Positions 61,690 through 64,000 of a stretch of DNA of 64,000 bases are shown in pieces. The notes under the pieces were generated by a model, which was not told the origin of the DNA, did no database searches, and was given only the letters and a program-made list of their open reading frames with translations. Position 1 is the stretch's first letter. Every line of letters starts with the position of its first letter. The DNA is taken from the NCBI GenBank assembly GCA_041659525.1, contig JBAZYC010000001.1, positions 744,001 through 808,000 of the forward strand, in the 5' to 3' direction. Source of the stretch: JAAZKV01 sp041659525. Lineage in GTDB: Archaea > Iainarchaeota > Iainarchaeia > Iainarchaeales > JAAZKV01. The position numbers and the translations under genes are program-made.

Positions 61690-62982
61690 ATGCAACAAGA
61701 TTTTAGTCAAGAGCCTGCGGTGCTTGGAAGAGACCTAAAAGACATGGAAAAATATGGTTCACAAGGAGCAGCTTATATTGGAAAAGTAGTTATGTCTGCT
61801 GGAGAAAAACCAGTTTTGGGAAGAAAAGTTTTAGTTGATGTTTCTCGACCCCACTTAATGTTAATTTGCGGAAAAAGAGGGGGAGGAAAAAGTTATACAC
61901 TTGCAGTAATAATGGAAGAATTTGCAAGACTTGATCCTGTAATTAAAGGAAGAGTTGCTGCAGTTACAATTGATACTGTTGGAATTTTTTGGGGACTAAA
62001 ATTACCAGCAGGAAATGATGCTGAATTAAAAGAATGGGATTTACCTTCAGAAAAAACTGATGTAAAAGTATTAGTTCCTAAAGGACAATTATCTTTTTAC
62101 CAAGAAAAAGGATTACCCATTGATGGAGCATTTACTTTGAAATGTTCTGAATTAGAAGAAACAGAATGGATGGCGCTCTTTCATTTAACTTGGAGAGATC
62201 CAGAAGGAGTACTTCTTTCTCGTGCTGTTCAAAAAGTTAGAGAAAAAGTAGGAACTTATTATGGAATAGATGATATTATTTCTGCAATAAATACTGATAC
62301 TGAATCTGAATTAAATACAAGGCAAGCAATTTCTTCAAGAATGCAAATGGTAAAATCTTGGGGGCTAATTGAAAAAGAAGGAACAAAAATTAGTGACCTT
62401 GCAACTCCTGGACTAATTACTGTTATTGATGTTTCTTCATACAGGCAAACAATTGGGGCTGAAGGAGTAAAAGATGTTGTAGTTGCTTTAATTGGAAAAA
62501 AATTGTTTGAACAAAGAATGCTTTATAGAAAAGAAGAAGAAATAAAATTAATTAAAGAAAATAAGCGTTCAAGTAAGATGCCTCTTGTTTGGTTAATAAT
62601 TGATGAAGCACACATGTTCATGCCTAAAGATGAAGCTAACATTGCTCTCCCAGTTTTACTTGAATGGGTTAGAGTTGGAAGACAGCCCGGGTTAGGATTA
62701 ATTCTTGCTACTCAAAGACCAGAAAAAATTCACCCTGATGCAATCTCTCAATGCGATTTATTTATTTCACACAGAATGACTTCCCAACCAGATATTGCAG
62801 CAGTAGGAGCACTAAGACCATCTTACATGCACTCTGATTTGGATAAACTTTATTCAGAAATGCCTAAACAAAAAGGATACGCACTTGTAATTGATGATAA
62901 CACTGAACGAACATGGATGATTAAGGTAAGACCAAGATTCTCTTGGGACTCAAGTGTAACAGCAACAGCATTCTTAGTATAA
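61690..62982 (+). CDS. HerA/FtsK-type ATPase
   Basis: 430 aa from the ATG at 61690 (TTG 61675 lies upstream of the predicted transcript start). Walker A GKRGGGKS (~60-67), Walker B LIIDEAHMF (~300-308), GRQPGLGLILATQRPEKIHPDAISQCDLFISHR with the sensor/Arg finger, all typical of HerA/VirB4-related DNA pumps. A helical winged segment lies between (~150-250). HerA works with NurA in end resection in archaea; no NurA is seen here, so a related HerA-like DUF87 ATPase is possible. Confidence 0.88.
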   Translation: MQQDFSQEPAVLGRDLKDMEKYGSQGAAYIGKVVMSAGEKPVLGRKVLVDVSRPHLMLICGKRGGGKSYTLAVIMEEFARLDPVIKGRVAAVTIDTVGIFWGLKLPAGNDAELKEWDLPSEKTDVKVLVPKGQLSFYQEKGLPIDGAFTLKCSELEETEWMALFHLTWRDPEGVLLSRAVQKVREKVGTYYGIDDIISAINTDTESELNTRQAISSRMQMVKSWGLIEKEGTKISDLATPGLITVIDVSSYRQTIGAEGVKDVVVALIGKKLFEQRMLYRKEEEIKLIKENKRSSKMPLVWLIIDEAHMFMPKDEANIALPVLLEWVRVGRQPGLGLILATQRPEKIHPDAISQCDLFISHRMTSQPDIAAVGALRPSYMHSDLDKLYSEMPKQKGYALVIDDNTERTWMIKVRPRFSWDSSVTATAFLV

Positions 62983-63023
62983 TTTTTATAATTAAAAATA
63001 ATAATTATAGAAAAGTGATTTTT

Positions 63024-63218
63024 ATGAGTCCAAAACATGGTCAAGCAAGAATTTTGCAAATGCAAAACAGAAAACCACCAATAATTGGTTCTCAAATACA
63101 AGGAAACAAAAAGAAAATTGCTAGTATTTCAATTGGGCAATTAAGAGCAAGATACCCTCAATATGCTGCAATGAGTGATGTTGATTTAATAAAAAAAATA
63201 AGAGAAGAACACAGATAA
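63024..63218 (+). CDS. Small conserved-looking protein
   Basis: 64 aa from the ATG at 63024 with GTGAT upstream, matching the canonical ribosome-binding pattern of this genome; earlier in-frame starts are unsupported. Basic head and a short helical C-terminal domain (ISIGQLRARYPQYAAMSDVDLIKKIREEHR). 42 nt after the HerA-like gene, probably cotranscribed. Not recognised. Confidence 0.7.
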   Translation: MSPKHGQARILQMQNRKPPIIGSQIQGNKKKIASISIGQLRARYPQYAAMSDVDLIKKIREEHR

Positions 63219-63275
63219 AATTATTTTTTTTAAAACTAATTTTTGTTTAATTATTTTTTATTAAATTAATTTTAT

Positions 63276-64000
63276 TTACTCACTATCAAACTTTTTTGTA
63301 CAATAAGATGGGGTTTCTTTTGCTTTGCTACATGCTTGTGCAATGAGTTTGTCAGAACCATATTTTGGACAATAAGGGTCAAGTCCGTTTATCTTTCCAG
63401 TTGAAAGCCAAGCCATTACCCAGCAACCGCCCCAACAACCTTTTCCATAACTCTTGCATCTTCTGCATTTATTTGATTTTTTTGTTTTTCTAAATTTGTT
63501 AAGAATTTGTGAGTTTTGCCAAAGTTTTAAATAAGAATTTTTAGAATCAATTTTTCCAGTTAAAAATTGAGGAATTTCTTGAGCAAATCCGCAAGCATAA
63601 CATTCTCCTGTGTGAGTTACATGGAAACCCATTAATGGTGCTCCGCAAGAGATTGGGGCTTGGGTATCATAAATATTTATTTGAGTAGTTCCATCAAAAA
63701 TATCAAAGTTAAAAGAAAGTTTAACTCCTGTTTCTTTTCTTAGTTTTGTTGCATATTTAGTATAATCTTCAATTTGTTTTTTTGTTGGTACTTCACAAGA
63801 AAGTTCTTTAGCCATTCCTGCAGTTCTAATTGGAATTGTTTGTAATCCTGCATTTGTTTGTAAAGCCAAATTAACTAAATGTTCAAGTTGTTTTTTGTTG
63901 CATGAACCTTTGAAGATTGTAGCACTAATTCTTGGGTTGAGATTGTATTTTGAGAGTAATTTTAATGTTTCAACACTTTTTTTATAATTTCCTTTTCCTC
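63276..64000 (-). CDS. Radical SAM/SPASM protein (partial, N-terminus off the right edge)
   Basis: C-terminal ~241 codons; the frame is open to base 64000. The start of the visible part (GKGNYKKSVETLKLLSKYNL, continuing with ISATIF) is the outer part of a radical-SAM barrel. From ~residue 130 of the visible part there is a SPASM/twitch region with Cys in SCGAPLMG, CYACGF, CRRCKSYGKGCWGGCW and PYCPK, which would hold auxiliary Fe-S clusters. The CxxxCxxC SAM motif lies outside the window. SPASM proteins modify peptides or install radicals in other targets; no target gene is evident. Confidence 0.85.
   Translation of the reverse strand, partial: GKGNYKKSVETLKLLSKYNLNPRISATIFKGSCNKKQLEHLVNLALQTNAGLQTIPIRTAGMAKELSCEVPTKKQIEDYTKYATKLRKETGVKLSFNFDIFDGTTQINIYDTQAPISCGAPLMGFHVTHTGECYACGFAQEIPQFLTGKIDSKNSYLKLWQNSQILNKFRKTKKSNKCRRCKSYGKGCWGGCWVMAWLSTGKINGLDPYCPKYGSDKLIAQACSKAKETPSYCTKKFDSE

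Overview
The window reads as a low-GC archaeal chromosome segment, most likely a DPANN lineage (Woesearchaeota/Pacearchaeota-like; the phylum is my inference). Archaeal markers are GatD, a type-B ATP-dependent DNA ligase, archaeal-type ProS, the tRNA-splicing endonuclease EndA, thermosome, Alba, histone-fold proteins, Sec61-beta, HerA-like ATPase, TATA boxes about 25 nt upstream of leaderless ATGs, and GGTGAT-type ribosome binding sites. No rRNA, CRISPR array or transposase is visible.

Layout. 1-6.9 kb: GatD (cut by the left edge), a small membrane-protein pair, DNA ligase, tRNA-Pro(UGG), a SIMPL-domain protein and an unrecognised basic protein. 6.9-19.6 kb: the most unusual locus, four co-directional genes (2388, 475, 972 and 356 aa) with one ATP-grasp PEP-synthase-type kinase domain and eight swivelling phosphohistidine domains on nine spacer modules. 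The PEP/pyruvate TIM barrel is absent. It looks like a modular phosphotransfer assembly line of unknown substrate. 19.7-25.3 kb: housekeeping genes (histidine phosphatase, ProS, GNAT, PIN-type nuclease with a helical partner, USP-like protein, EndA), a 58-aa histone and a well-formed C/D-box sRNA.

25.4-51.0 kb: a type IV pilus/secretion island. It holds a KaiC-like ATPase, a giant LamG pilin-like adhesin, a run of five small class-III-signal pilin-like genes, a convergent operon (secretion ATPase, two TadC-like membrane proteins, major pilin), two Walker-less KaiC-fold paralogues on either side of the core, a tandem histone-fold/coiled-coil protein, a Ser/Thr kinase-like protein, and three tandem pilin-GLUG adhesins with nearly the same N-terminus and variable beta-helix tails. 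Short palindromic DNA units sit in frame just before the prepilin processing site in several of these genes.

51.0-64 kb: thermosome, cytidylate kinase, an MscS-like membrane protein, tRNA-Ile(UAU) directly upstream of isoleucyl-tRNA synthetase, Sec61-beta (59 aa), two membrane-anchored GATase-like paralogues, Alba, a GC-richer winged-helix gene with a helically phased operator, a HerA-like ATPase, a 64-aa protein and a radical SAM/SPASM protein cut by the right edge.

Start codons: several frames open with GTG/TTG-ATT-TTT-ATG. The GTGAT is the Shine-Dalgarno sequence and the ATG is the start, so I trimmed those genes.
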